DNA from: an uncultured Lachnospiraceae bacterium
GTDB lineage: Bacteria > Bacillota > Clostridia > Lachnospirales > Lachnospiraceae
Direction of reading: 5' to 3'
DNA: 45,351 nt
NCBI GenBank assembly: GCA_910584845.1
Contig: CAJUDH010000004.1
Span: 8,881 to 54,231 of the forward strand
A program made the position numbers and the translations under genes. Shown here piece after piece: positions 1 to 8,583 of the stretch; position 1 is the stretch's first letter; the number at the start of each line of letters is the position of its first letter. Below the pieces are notes generated by a model, which worked only from the letters and a program-made list of their open reading frames with translations, had not been told where the DNA came from and did no database searches.

Positions 1-123
1 CATCCTCCGTTTCGTCCTGGGGGCCCTGGCCGGAGCCGTCCTGGGAGCCATCCTCTGTTTCGTCCTGGGGGCCCTGGCCGGAGCCGTCCTGGGAGCCATC
101 CTCTGTTTCGTCCTGGGGGCCCT
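1..123. repeat. 48-bp coding tandem repeat at left window edge
   Basis: Copies lie at 1-48, 49-96 and 97-about 123. Copies 1 and 2 differ by one base (position 8 C versus T). The repeat is in frame with the minus-strand secreted protein and encodes its 16-residue acidic unit. The array is cut by the window edge, so the true copy number is unknown. Confidence 0.9.
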
Positions 124-439
124 CGCCGGTTTCCTCCTTGGAGCCTTCATCAGCCCTATCACCGGAGCCCTCGTCTGTTTCCCCTTTGGAATCTGCCTCA
201 GTTCCTTCTTCGGTTTCCTCACCGGAGCCTTCGTCTGTTTCTGGCCGGGCTTCCGATTCCATCTCTTCTTTGTTTTCTTCCACAGCCATGACGGACATTG
301 GCCCTGACTGGGTGTCCATCGTGATGGCGGGCTGGGCATCCCGCTGGATTGGTTCGGCTGCCGCCGTCATTCCCATAGTGGAGAACAACATTGCAGAAGT
401 CACGACCAATGAGAGTGCCCGCTTCGGTTTCCGTTTCAA
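1..439 (-). CDS. Secreted acidic repeat protein, N-terminal part (3' end beyond window)
   Basis: The reading frame opens at a TTG (437-439) placed 10 nt after a strong AAGGAGG (450-456, minus strand) and stays open to the window edge (146 codons). The first ~30 residues look like a Sec signal peptide: a KRKPKR basic start, a hydrophobic stretch, then TAAA before AEP. After about residue 60 the protein becomes very acidic and rich in Glu, Asp, Gly and Ser, then enters a 16-residue tandem repeat of type GSQDGSGQGPQDETED, encoded by 48-bp DNA units. The repeat may be a spacer between the signal peptide and a distal wall-bound or enzymatic domain that cannot be seen. A TATAAT (522-527, minus) lies upstream. 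No family is recognised. The start is well supported; the function is unknown. Confidence 0.7.
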   Translation of the reverse strand, partial: MKRKPKRALSLVVTSAMLFSTMGMTAAAEPIQRDAQPAITMDTQSGPMSVMAVEENKEEMESEARPETDEGSGEETEEGTEADSKGETDEGSGDRADEGSKEETGEGPQDETEDGSQDGSGQGPQDETEDGSQDGSGQGPQDETED

Positions 440-521
440 ATTTGCTTAACCTCCTTTTTGATGTACGCCAGTTTGCCCGATTACAGGCTGTCTGGATTGT
501 GCCCTTTGCTAAGGCAATTAT

Positions 522-527
522 ATTATA
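522..527 (-). promoter_or_regulatory. -10 element of the secreted repeat protein gene
   Basis: On the minus strand a perfect TATAAT lies about 80 nt upstream of the TTG start. No convincing -35 is seen at 16-18 nt spacing, so an activator or an alternative sigma factor is possible. Confidence 0.45.
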
Positions 528-552
528 CAGGAATAATCCGTTTTTTAACAGG

Positions 553-1080
553 CTGTTTTTACATTTCAGGTTATTTTTTCCAAGGATACCTCAGCGGGCA
601 AGGGGATATATGCCATGAGCGCCGCCTTTTTTCTGCCGACGGCGTTACCGTCAACGGGCGTAGCCCAGTACGCCACGTTCGGCCGCTTTACCCGCCGTCA
701 AAATCCGGCACTTGGGGCCCGAAAGGGTTTTGAGTTCAGATTTATGGTCCTGTAAGGCCTGGGGACGAAGCATACCGGACGTTGAAAGCCGGCAACACAG
801 CAGGGCTGCAAATCCGGGGCGCAAAACCGTGTGCCCCTTGCCACGGAAGGAATCTTGAGCCTTGCGTATTTGTGGAGGCAGGATATGCTACGCCAACGGT
901 ATCTCTAGCGGACCCCGAAAACTCGAATAGCGCGGTTGCCCGGGCAGGATATGCTACGCCAACGGTATCTCTAACCGGCAGCCGGATGTTTGAAAGCGGG
1001 CCGGGCATATGAAATGCCGGCGGCAGTGGCCCATGGCAATGAAATCCTGGAATCGGTAAAAGATAACGGAAAATAAATAT
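553..1080. other. Intergenic stretch without a gene; short repeats and hairpins
   Basis: No frame here has both a credible ribosome site and protein-like composition. The stretch holds a small hairpin (GACGG 638-642 with CCGTC 648-652) and two exact copies of a 30-nt direct repeat (878-907, 944-973). I see no RNA gene. Confidence 0.6.
878..973. repeat. Two exact 30-nt direct repeats separated by 36 bp
   Basis: The 30-nt unit, starting GCAGGATATGCTACGCC and ending GTATCTCTA, occurs identically at 878-907 and 944-973. The 36-bp spacer and the outer flanks differ. The unit is not palindromic. It is probably a dispersed intergenic repeat of this genome rather than a CRISPR. Confidence 0.8.
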
Positions 1081-1114
1081 AAAAATTCCCGGCGGCTAAT
1101 TAAACGGGCCGCCA
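1081..1114 (-). terminator. Intrinsic terminator after the SDR gene
   Basis: On the minus strand, GGCGGC (1108-1113) pairs with GCCGCC (1091-1096) around an 11-nt loop, followed by GGGAATTTTT. It lies about 25 nt after the SDR stop codon. Confidence 0.75.
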
Positions 1115-1138
1115 GGAAGTGGGTTCGCGAAAAACTAA

Positions 1139-1951
1139 TTATTTTACAGCCTCTGCCTGAGGCTGTTTTTGTTTCGGGCGCAGCAATTCTCCGCCATCTA
1201 CTAATATGGTAGAGCCGGTCATAAAACAATAGGCATCGCTTACCATGGTGGCTACTACATTTCCAATATCTTCCGGGTTGCCGATTTTCCCCAGGGGGAT
1301 GTTGGCTTCTTTGGATTTACGGAATTCCTCTATAGAGAAAATATGCTGGTTGCCGGCAGAATGGACACAGCCGGGGGCGCAGCTGTTGACCCGGACCCCA
1401 TATTCAGCCATACTGCCGGCCATACTGCGCATGGCTCCTTCCAGGCCAAATTTAATGCTGGAATATACGGCCTGATTGATCAAAGGGCTTAACCCGTTGA
1501 TGGAAGTAATGACTACGATGTTGCCGGAATGTTGGCGCTTCATGATGTTGGACGCCTGGATCATGCCAAAAAGGGTCCCCACATAGTTGGTTTTCAAAAG
1601 GGCATGAATATCTTCTAAAGTAGCGTCCGGAAGCTCTGCACGGCGGTTGATGCCGGCATTGGCAATAAAAATGTCCATCTGTCCGTGTTTTTCCATGTAA
1701 GTGCTAAAAAACCGGCTCTGGGCATCCGTGTCGGATATGTCTACGATATAATCTTCACAGATGCCGCCATTGGCGGCGATGGTTTCATGGGTGGTGCGAA
1801 GGCCATCAACAGAGCGCCCCAGCAAGGCAACTTCCGCGCCGAAATTTGCCAACGATATGGCGATGGCACGTCCGATTCCTGAGCTGGCGCCCGTGACCAC
1901 GGCTTTACGTCCGTCCAAAGAAAAGATTTTTTCTATATAAGCTGTATTCAT
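1139..1951 (-). CDS. SDR-family NAD(P)-dependent oxidoreductase
   Basis: A 270-residue classical short-chain dehydrogenase/reductase. The cofactor motif TGASSGIG is at 20-27 and the NAG motif at 98-100. The catalytic set is Ser150, Tyr163 and Lys167 (YxxxK), and the length is normal for the family. It should oxidise or reduce a hydroxyl or keto group with NAD(P)(H); the substrate is not predictable from sequence. Its ATG overlaps the stop of the upstream YheO-type regulator as ATGA, so translation is probably coupled, and GGAGGAAG precedes the start. An intrinsic terminator follows. Being co-transcribed with a PAS/HTH regulator at the edge of the catabolic locus, it probably acts on an intermediate of that pathway; this is inference. 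Confidence 0.9.
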   Translation of the reverse strand: MNTAYIEKIFSLDGRKAVVTGASSGIGRAIAISLANFGAEVALLGRSVDGLRTTHETIAANGGICEDYIVDISDTDAQSRFFSTYMEKHGQMDIFIANAGINRRAELPDATLEDIHALLKTNYVGTLFGMIQASNIMKRQHSGNIVVITSINGLSPLINQAVYSSIKFGLEGAMRSMAGSMAEYGVRVNSCAPGCVHSAGNQHIFSIEEFRKSKEANIPLGKIGNPEDIGNVVATMVSDAYCFMTGSTILVDGGELLRPKQKQPQAEAVK

Positions 1952-2700
1952 GGTTTTTCTTCCTCCTTTTCCGGTGATGGGTTTGTCCCGTTTGCTTCTT
2001 TGTGGATCAGGTCAAGATAATTATATAAGGTATATCGGGAGATATTTAAATGTTCGTAGACTTTTTCGGATGCCTTAGTGATTAAAAAAGCGCCTTTCTG
2101 ATCCAGGTAACGGACGAATTTGATTTTGTCTTCCCGGTTCATCCTGCTTACTGGTTTTCCTACCAGCTTTCCGGCTTCTGCAATTAAAAAATCCAGAACC
2201 TGGGATACGTCATTGGCAAAGATTTCCGGGCCGGATTGGGTTCCGGGGGCCTGTTTTTCCTGGGGCAAGGCCGGAGGGGCTGCCGGTGTCAGGGGGCTGG
2301 CCGGAGCGGGCACATTGTATTGATTATATTGACGAAGGTATTCTTCAAAGTGGACGGTTTCCGTAATGTCTGTATTGATGCAAAGGCTGCCGATGGCCTT
2401 ACCCTGGTCGTCATAGATAAACATGGTAGAGGAGCGCAGCAGCTTTCCGTCCCGGGTATTTACGATATAGTTGTACCGATCCCCGTCTTTGACCGTGCCA
2501 CGTAAAACCTCCAGCCCTAAGTTGGATCCGCAATCGCCAATTTTTCGGTTGGTGATATAGCCGTTCCGGATATCAACAATGGTGTGGTTATAATCCTTGG
2601 TCAAATCATGAAGGATAAATTCACTTTTTGTTCCGAACTGGTTTTCAAGCATGGTAAGCAGTTTCTGCCATATAGCCCAGTTGTCATAAATCAGGTTCAT
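1948..2700 (-). CDS. YheO/DauR-like PAS and helix-turn-helix transcriptional regulator
   Basis: A 250-residue protein. The N-terminal ~125 residues match the YheO-like PAS sensor type (FILHDLTKDYNHTIVDIRNG; GSLCINTDIT). A Pro/Ala-rich linker (~130-155) follows. The C-terminal ~170-240 region is the paired helix-turn-helix (LTKASEKVYEHLNISRYTLYNYL). Known relatives such as DauR control amino-acid catabolism genes; the effector here is unknown. The start has a strong AAGGAGG. It shares a 4-bp overlap with the downstream SDR gene and is the only regulator in the catabolic locus, so it is the best candidate to control both arms. A dispersed 47-bp repeat lies in its upstream region. Confidence 0.85.
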   Translation of the reverse strand: MNLIYDNWAIWQKLLTMLENQFGTKSEFILHDLTKDYNHTIVDIRNGYITNRKIGDCGSNLGLEVLRGTVKDGDRYNYIVNTRDGKLLRSSTMFIYDDQGKAIGSLCINTDITETVHFEEYLRQYNQYNVPAPASPLTPAAPPALPQEKQAPGTQSGPEIFANDVSQVLDFLIAEAGKLVGKPVSRMNREDKIKFVRYLDQKGAFLITKASEKVYEHLNISRYTLYNYLDLIHKEANGTNPSPEKEEEKP

Positions 2701-2762
2701 GGGATCCTCCTTATTTTCTTTCGCACATTATTTTTGTATATCGTTTACCAGGCTGGCGTGAT

Positions 2763-2809
2763 GGCTGCCTGGCCATTCGGCCCATTACTTGCCTGAATTC
2801 CCATCTGCT
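2763..2809 (-). repeat. 47-bp dispersed intergenic element, copy A
   Basis: On the minus strand this starts AGCAGATGG and aligns without gaps to 25402-25448 (35 of 47 bases identical by eye). It sits in the 170-bp gap upstream of the YheO-type regulator. That gap also holds the small hairpin GTAAC-agcc-GTTAC. Confidence 0.6.
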
Positions 2810-2870
2810 GTGTTTATCCTGGCCGTAACAGCCGTTACGCCGCCGGAAACCGGTTTTACAGGCGGAAGAA

Positions 2871-3743
2871 TCATTCAGCGTAATTCGCCCGAATGCCAGG
2901 CGGCCAGTACATTAAGGCATTCATCTTGCAGGTAATATCCTGGATAAGCCGGACAGATTGGCAATATTCTTCATATGGCACCGGCGGCCGGCCGGTTTGA
3001 ATCATTTGGATAAATTTGGTAGCACCATCAATATAGCATTCATCCTGATTTAAGTCAAAGGAATATGATTTTTTTCCTGTGAGATGGATATTGACCAGTT
3101 CCGTATCCAAAGTGGTCATCAGCACCGCACTGCAGTGGGGGTATGTTACTACTGTGCAGATATTTTTTCCGTTGCGGCTGACGGCGATATTTTGGTAGCC
3201 GGCCCCGCACAGGGATATGCAGATCTCGGCAATATGGCTGGCATAGTAGTGATAAAGCCCCAAGGGGCTCTCCGGGTCAGCCCGGTAGGAAATGGAGACA
3301 AAGGGGAAGGTTTCTTCCTTCATAAGCTGCCGGATTTCGTCCAGCTTTTTCAGGTGGCGGAGGGTGGAACCGCCAAAGAGCGGCACATCATAGGCACGTG
3401 CGGCTTCTGTAATGGCTTTTGCGTCTTCGTAGGTAGTGGCAAAAGGCTTGTCCACAAATACCGGTTTCCTGGCTTTGATGACTTTCAAGGCGTAGGGAAG
3501 ATGGCTTTCTCCAGGGATGGTAAGGATCATCACGGCGTCTGATTTTTCAATCAATTCGTCCACCGTGGGGCAATAGGCGTCTACATGATAAAAACGTTGG
3601 TTTTTCTCTTCGTCGGACAGTTCTTCATCTTCTCCAAAAACATAAGAAAAACGATAACCGTCAAACATCTGTTCCCGGTTGAAAAGCCGGGAAAAAAATT
3701 CGCCGTGGCGTCCGGCATGGCCGATGCATCCGATTTTGTACAT
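2871..3743 (-). CDS. Gfo/Idh/MocA-family oxidoreductase
   Basis: A 290-residue protein beginning MYKIGCIGHAGRHG, a Rossmann-type N-terminus, with a DKP motif at 98-100 equivalent to the family EKP. The frame is open further upstream, but the start at 3743 is chosen because it has AAAGGAGG and leaves a 17-bp gap to the preceding gene. Relatives are NAD(P)-dependent dehydrogenases acting on sugars, inositols or similar polyols. It is shorter than the usual ~340 residues, so the C-terminal domain is reduced. It is last in the M20-M24-PLP-Gfo run. The substrate is unknown. Confidence 0.85.
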   Translation of the reverse strand: MYKIGCIGHAGRHGEFFSRLFNREQMFDGYRFSYVFGEDEELSDEEKNQRFYHVDAYCPTVDELIEKSDAVMILTIPGESHLPYALKVIKARKPVFVDKPFATTYEDAKAITEAARAYDVPLFGGSTLRHLKKLDEIRQLMKEETFPFVSISYRADPESPLGLYHYYASHIAEICISLCGAGYQNIAVSRNGKNICTVVTYPHCSAVLMTTLDTELVNIHLTGKKSYSFDLNQDECYIDGATKFIQMIQTGRPPVPYEEYCQSVRLIQDITCKMNALMYWPPGIRANYAE

Positions 3744-3760
3744 AGGCCGGTCCCTCCTTT

Positions 3761-4882
3761 CTATTGTTGGGGAAACGGAAACTGCAGAAGCTGATGGCAG
3801 ACCCACTCCATTTCTGCTTTTGTCAAAGTCATGGGATTTAAATAAAAGCTCTGTTTTCCGGCGGCGGCTGCAATCACCGGAGGCGTCAGCGCGGATAAAT
3901 ATTTCAGGATCTTATGTTCATCCATCTGAACATGGCAGACCGTAACCAATACCCGGGGAATAGGCTGCCCGGCTTCATTGGGGTAGCTCCTTGCGGCAAG
4001 ATAACAAGGATGGCCATTGAGGAGCTGGCAGGCAGATGCCACCTGGCTTTCCGCATCCTGGATCCGGCTGCCTAAGTCGGCGGAAAGATACTGGCAAAGG
4101 GCGGAATAAAGCCCTACGATTTCTTCTTTCCCTACTTTGAGGAACCTTCCATAGCCATGTTTGGGGAAAGCAGATTCCAACAGGAGGCCGATCAGGCCTT
4201 TTTGCCCGACAATCAGGCCGCTGGCCTGGGGGCCGCACAGGTCTTTGCCGCCGCTGAAGACAGCGAGGGATGCCCCTGCCTTTGTGAAATTCCATAAATT
4301 ATCAGCCGGGGGCAGCATGGCGGCTGCATCCAGGATAACCGGAATCCGATGTTTTTTTGCCACAGATGCCGTCAGCTTTAGGGAAGGGGCGCCGGGGGCG
4401 ACCCAGCCGGATTCCAGGAAATAGATGGCAGCCGTCCGGTCTGAGATTACGGCTTCTATATCTTCTTCCGGAGAGATAAGGGTGTGGTTGGAATAAGCCA
4501 ATTCTACGACGGGGACGCCCAGCTGTTCCAGGACAATATCGTAAGGGCTGCGGTGGGAGCGGAAGACGATGACTTCGCTGCAGCGGAAATCCTGCCTGGT
4601 CAAATAACGTATTTTTTTGCCCCGGTGCAGGGCAACGGCGGCTAAAAGCCCCAAATAGATGCCGGCGGCAGCCCCGTTACAGATATAAGCGGCTTCGTTT
4701 TTTGTCAGCCTGGCGATGGCTTCCCCGGCCTTTTTCTGAAGCAGGTCCAGGTCGATAAAAGACGAAGCGGCGTCACCCATATCCTGTATGGTCTGGCGGC
4801 TCATTTTTGAGCCGCCATAGATGGTGTAGGTCCCCATGGCATTGATGACACGGGGAACCCCCAATTCTTCATAGATTCCCAT
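3761..4882 (-). CDS. SelA/DgaE-like PLP-dependent enzyme (probable ammonia-lyase type)
   Basis: A 373-residue fold-type I PLP enzyme. It opens YEELGVPRVINAMGTYT, as in the SelA-like group that includes D-glucosaminate-6-phosphate ammonia-lyase (DgaE). Asp185 (VILDAAAM) should bind the pyridine nitrogen and Lys213 (FSGGKDLCGPQ) forms the Schiff base. It is much shorter than true selenocysteine synthase and lacks a tRNA-binding context. The start has GGAGG six bases upstream and overlaps the M24 gene by 14 bp. With RidA and a KDPG-type aldolase in the same locus, a 2-amino-3-hydroxy acid dehydration/deamination is a reasonable inference. The family is clear; the substrate is not. Confidence 0.8.
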   Translation of the reverse strand: MGIYEELGVPRVINAMGTYTIYGGSKMSRQTIQDMGDAASSFIDLDLLQKKAGEAIARLTKNEAAYICNGAAAGIYLGLLAAVALHRGKKIRYLTRQDFRCSEVIVFRSHRSPYDIVLEQLGVPVVELAYSNHTLISPEEDIEAVISDRTAAIYFLESGWVAPGAPSLKLTASVAKKHRIPVILDAAAMLPPADNLWNFTKAGASLAVFSGGKDLCGPQASGLIVGQKGLIGLLLESAFPKHGYGRFLKVGKEEIVGLYSALCQYLSADLGSRIQDAESQVASACQLLNGHPCYLAARSYPNEAGQPIPRVLVTVCHVQMDEHKILKYLSALTPPVIAAAAGKQSFYLNPMTLTKAEMEWVCHQLLQFPFPQQ

Positions 4883-5975
4883 AGGATTCCTCCAATCTGT
4901 TCATCCGGTCAGCGTAAGAACTGCGGATGTGGAACATATTTTCAATGCGGATCCCCCAGTGCCCCGGCAGATAAAGGGCCGGTTCCACGGCGAGGGTCAT
5001 ATTTTCCTGAAGAAGTTCCGGGCTGTCCGGTGAAATATCCGGATATTCATGGGCATGGAGGCCTACCCCATGGCCGATGGTCCCTGCCTGCATGGCGTCG
5101 GGGCGGATTTGTGACAGTTCTTTTCGGATAAAACGGTCGATCTCTTTTATGGGGACTCCGGGGCATAGCTTTTGCGGAAGCTTTTCCAAAATTTCGCAGA
5201 TTCCCTGATGGATGTGGGAAAGTTCCGGGGCAGGGCCGCCGGTAAGGTACGTTCTGGCGCTGTCCGATTCATAAAAACGGACCGTAGCGCTTAAATCCAC
5301 AATGGTGGCGGTTTTTTCACGGATCTGCCAGGGGCCGGACATATGGTGGGGGAAGCTTGCATTGGCGCCGGAAATAACTTTGGTGGTAAACCCCTGGCCC
5401 ATAGAACCTTCTGCGGCCATGAGGCTGTTTAAAGCAGACTGGATATTTTGTTCTTCCTTGCCGCAGGTGATCAGGCTCCGGGCCATCTCTAATGCATGGT
5501 CGCTGATTTTTCCGGCTTCATACAAAGCTTCTATCTCAGGAGGATCTTTTACCATTCGGCACCATGCCAGGACAGGATGCTCATCCAGAAGAAGGGCGTG
5601 GGGCAGTTCCTTTTCCAGGGCACGGAAAAAGGGGGTGCTCATCCAGGTAAGGTCGGCGCCCACCTTTAGCCCGGATTGGCGGGGGAGCAAAGAAGCAATG
5701 GTACGGGCACAGTCTTCTACCTCCCCGGAATATTGGACGACTTCAAAGCCGGGGCCCACCGTAATGCTTTCTTGTGCCCATGGGGCGGGAAGGATTAGAA
5801 AACGGGGGCCGTTGGGGAAGGCCAGGCAGCAGGTTTGTTTGATCTGCCAATATGGGCGGGCAGTGGTGGAAAAGCCGGACAAATAATAAACATGTTTGGG
5901 GTGGCAGGCCAGCAGGATATTGATTTTGCAGGCAGCCATGAAAAGTTCTGTTTTTTTCAGCCGTTCTTCTGTCAT
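4869..5975 (-). CDS. M24-family metallopeptidase (Xaa-Pro peptidase / creatinase-like)
   Basis: A 368-residue protein with a creatinase-type N-terminal domain (~1-140) and a pita-bread catalytic domain. All five expected metal ligands are visible: Asp227 and Asp238 (VDLSATVRFYESDSART), His302 (GHGVGLHAHE), Glu331 (AVEPALY) and Glu345 (GIRIENMF). Family members cleave the bond before proline or hydrolyse C-N bonds in small molecules such as creatine. The ATG overlaps the M20 stop (ATGA), with GGAGG upstream. Since the neighbours are small-molecule amidases, a non-peptide substrate is as likely as a dipeptide. Confidence 0.85.
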   Translation of the reverse strand: MTEERLKKTELFMAACKINILLACHPKHVYYLSGFSTTARPYWQIKQTCCLAFPNGPRFLILPAPWAQESITVGPGFEVVQYSGEVEDCARTIASLLPRQSGLKVGADLTWMSTPFFRALEKELPHALLLDEHPVLAWCRMVKDPPEIEALYEAGKISDHALEMARSLITCGKEEQNIQSALNSLMAAEGSMGQGFTTKVISGANASFPHHMSGPWQIREKTATIVDLSATVRFYESDSARTYLTGGPAPELSHIHQGICEILEKLPQKLCPGVPIKEIDRFIRKELSQIRPDAMQAGTIGHGVGLHAHEYPDISPDSPELLQENMTLAVEPALYLPGHWGIRIENMFHIRSSYADRMNRLEESYGNL

Positions 5976-7168
5976 AAATTGCCTCCGTTTCCTCCTAAAA
6001 GAGAGAGGGCAAAGTCGGCATAGATATAAGCAGCATCACACAAATCCTGGATCTTGATATATTCCAGGGAAGAATGGGCCACATGGATATCTCCGGGGCC
6101 AAAAATAATGGTGGGTATGCCATATTCACTGCAAAGGATACTGGCATCGCAATAATAGTTCATCACGGATTTTTCCGCTTCTTTCCCCATAATGGAAAGG
6201 TAGCTGTCTGACATGGCAAGGACCAGGGGATGATCCGGGCCTAAAAAATAAGGCAGGCGGATTCTTTGTTGGATGGTACTAAGCTTTACTTCTGCCTGAA
6301 GCTGTGGGTCCAGCTCTTTTAATGTATCCAGATATTCCTGGATTTCCCCTAAAATCTGTTCTGTAGTTTCTCCCGGAAGATCCCGCCTTAAATAAGAGGC
6401 CACACAGGAGTCGGCAACCGTGTGGATCCGGGTTCCGCCAGTGACCAGGCCCAGGTTGATCACCGGATGCCCCAGGAAAGGATGTGTTTTCTTTTCATAA
6501 GAAGGGAAGAAACCGCTGCGCAAATGGGTGATAACCATGGCCATTTTTTCTATGGCATTGACCCCCCTTTCCGGATAAGCGCTATGGTAGGCTTTTCCTT
6601 TGGTAATAATATCCAGGTGGGTACAGCCCCGATGGCCGAAGCCCACAGCCATTTTGGTAGGTTCGCCCACAACGGCCATGTCGGCGGTGATGCCATGTTC
6701 CATCAGCCAGGTAGTCCCTTTGTTCAGGTATTCTTCGTCTGGAACGAAGGCAAGCATTAAAGTGCCGGAAAATGGTTTTTCCATGCGGGATAGAACCATG
6801 GCCCCCATGACCATGGCCGCTATGGGCCCCTTTGCATCACAGCTCCCCCTTCCATATAGGTAAGAATCACGGATCTCGGGGGAAAAGGGGGGGATTTCCA
6901 TATTATCTACTACGTGGGTGTCGTAGTGGGTGGTGAACATTAAAGTTTTCCCCGGATGTGTTCCGTTAAGGAGGGCAACTACGGCAGGGCGGTGAGGCTC
7001 TACTTCGTACAGGGTGCTTTCCCAGCCCAGGTTTTGAAAATATTGATGAAGGTACTGGCCGATGGCTTCTTCTTGCCCATTTATGCTGGGGATCCGGACC
7101 AGTTCCTGCAGCAGGCGGATGGTTTCTTCCGGGGAGACAAAAGATTTTTGTTTCTGTGTAAGATGCAT
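5972..7168 (-). CDS. M20-family metallohydrolase (ArgE/DapE-like), first copy
   Basis: A 398-residue zinc hydrolase. Ligands and catalytic residues are in place: His81 and Asp83 (THYDTH), Asp111 (GRGSCDAKG), Glu145/146 (PDEEY), Glu169 (VGEPT) and His365. Members remove acyl groups from amino acids or split dipeptides in the cytoplasm. It is the first gene of the minus arm, with AAAAGGAGG upstream and a well-formed promoter. It is clearly paralogous to the second M20 at 15687-16865 (shared LRRDLPGE, CDASI and FGPGDI). Two related hydrolases on opposite arms suggest two related substrates or two steps on one substrate. Confidence 0.88.
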   Translation of the reverse strand: MHLTQKQKSFVSPEETIRLLQELVRIPSINGQEEAIGQYLHQYFQNLGWESTLYEVEPHRPAVVALLNGTHPGKTLMFTTHYDTHVVDNMEIPPFSPEIRDSYLYGRGSCDAKGPIAAMVMGAMVLSRMEKPFSGTLMLAFVPDEEYLNKGTTWLMEHGITADMAVVGEPTKMAVGFGHRGCTHLDIITKGKAYHSAYPERGVNAIEKMAMVITHLRSGFFPSYEKKTHPFLGHPVINLGLVTGGTRIHTVADSCVASYLRRDLPGETTEQILGEIQEYLDTLKELDPQLQAEVKLSTIQQRIRLPYFLGPDHPLVLAMSDSYLSIMGKEAEKSVMNYYCDASILCSEYGIPTIIFGPGDIHVAHSSLEYIKIQDLCDAAYIYADFALSLLGGNGGNL

Positions 7169-7218
7169 GGGGAACCTCCTTTTAAAAAAAATGACAAATT
7201 ATCTTGCTTCTTAAACGG

Positions 7219-7247
7219 ATTATAATGCATTGAAACTTAAAAATCAA
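7219..7247 (-). promoter_or_regulatory. Promoter of the minus arm of the catabolic locus
   Basis: On the minus strand, TTGATT (7242-7247), a 17-nt spacer and a perfect TATAAT (7219-7224). It lies about 55 nt upstream of the M20 start and drives the M20-M24-PLP-Gfo genes. It is divergent from the dctP promoter in the same AT-rich gap. Confidence 0.75.
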
Positions 7248-7327
7248 CAAAAATGTGAAAAAATCGTTGGAAATTAGAAAGATATTGTTGAAAAAGAAAA
7301 AAATAAAGATTTTTTGTTAGTTTAATA

Positions 7328-7356
7328 TTGACAAAAAGTTATGTTTGAATTATCCT
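7328..7356 (+). promoter_or_regulatory. Promoter of the plus arm (TRAP operon)
   Basis: TTGACA (7328-7333), a 17-nt spacer and TATCCT (7351-7356), followed by AAGGAGG (7396-7402) and the ATG at 7410. The divergent arrangement in about 240 bp suits shared control by one regulator. Confidence 0.75.
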
Positions 7357-7409
7357 AAAATCAGGAAACATAAATGGTATATCTCATTTACATTCAAGGA
7401 GGAGTAAAA

Positions 7410-8522
7410 ATGAAGAAGCAGATTGCGTTATTGCTGGCAGCGGCAATGGTGACGGCCGGATTGGCAGGCTGTGGTTCCAAGGAGGAAGCACCCAAGGGGA
7501 TCAAAGCCCCGGCACAAGATGGTTCGGGCACATAGGCGGCAGAACCGGCGGAGCCGGAAAAAACAGAGGGGCCAAAAGATACCATTGTGTTGAAATGGGG
7601 TGATGCGGCGGTAGACGGGACGGCCGAGTATGAGGCAAACCAGAAGTTTATCGAGCTGGTAGAGGCTTATACCGACGGCCAAGTGAAGATTGAATATTAT
7701 CCTGCCGGCCAATTGGGGTCAGACGGGGACGTAGTGCAGGCTTGTATGGCGAATACCCTGGAGATGGCAAAATGTTCTACGGCCAACCTTTCGGAATTTT
7801 GCCATGTGCTGGATTTCTGTGATTTCCCGGGGATGTTCCGGGATACGGACCATGTGTATGAGGTGATGGCTTCTGATTTGAGGGATGAACTTGCGGCTCA
7901 AGTATATGAAGAGATCGGCTGTTATCCGGTGACTTTTGACGTGGACGGCGGAGCGGCCAGATGGATGTTTAATACCAAACGGGAAGTAAAGGTTCCTCAG
8001 GATGCCTATAATTTAAAGATCCGCACCACAGGTTCCGAGATTGAGATGGCTTTGTATGAAGCTTGCGGGATCGGCGCTACGCCTATGGCATGGCAAGAAC
8101 TTTATACCGGCCTGGAGCAGGGGACGGTAGACGGCGTATACGCAGGCCCGGTGCCGGCTTTTACCAACAACTTTACAGAAGTGGCCAAATATGCCACCGT
8201 ATTGACCCTGTCCTTCGGGCCGTCGGTGCGGGTGGTCAGTTCTAAAACGGTGGAAGCTTTAGGCGGTGTGGACGGGGAGCTTTTCCAGGCCGTGGTGAAA
8301 GCGTCAAAAGAGTCGGAAAAGATTAAGAGGGAACTGAATGAAAAGGACGTGGCAGGGGTAGCCGGCCAAATGCGGGAGCAGGGGGTGACGGTGTACGAGC
8401 CTACCCCGGAGGACCAGAAGCTGTGGCTGGAAGCAGCCGGGAAGATTGTCCCCCAATTTATCGGCGACGGGAAGGCCATCTCCACAGAATTGTATGATCG
8501 GGTCCAGGCGATTGGAAATTAA
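7410..8522 (+). pseudogene. TRAP transporter substrate-binding protein (DctP type) interrupted by an in-frame TAG
   Basis: From the ATG at 7410 with an excellent AAGGAGG, the frame gives a lipoprotein signal with lipobox LAGC, a Lys/Glu-rich linker, then TAG at codon 42 (7533-7535). The same frame continues as a complete DctP-type domain (LKWGDAAVDGTAEYEANQ; LKIRTTGSEIEMALYEACG; GLEQGTVDGVYAGP) to 8522. The product should capture the substrate outside the membrane for DctQM. With the stop, only a short lipopeptide forms unless readthrough or restart occurs, and restart would give a protein without export signal. The rest of the domain shows no other damage, so the change looks recent, is a sequencing error, or is suppressed. 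TAG is an ordinary stop for other genes here, so general recoding is unlikely. Confidence 0.8.
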
Positions 8523-8583
8523 GGAAAAGGACATAAGGGGCAGCGTCTTGTTGCCCCTGCTGTTTTCAGGACAAAAGGAGTGA

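Noticed and set aside
878..973. Two 30-nt repeats with a 36-bp spacer as a CRISPR array
   Set aside because: Only two repeats, no palindrome in the unit, no leader and no cas genes nearby.
3761..4882. True selenocysteine synthase (SelA)
   Set aside because: It is about 90 residues too short, has no selB or selC nearby and sits within a catabolic operon.
7533..7535. Genome-wide recoding of TAG (pyrrolysine-type) to explain the dctP stop
   Set aside because: Other genes here, including dctQ and coaD, end in TAG, and no pyl genes are visible.
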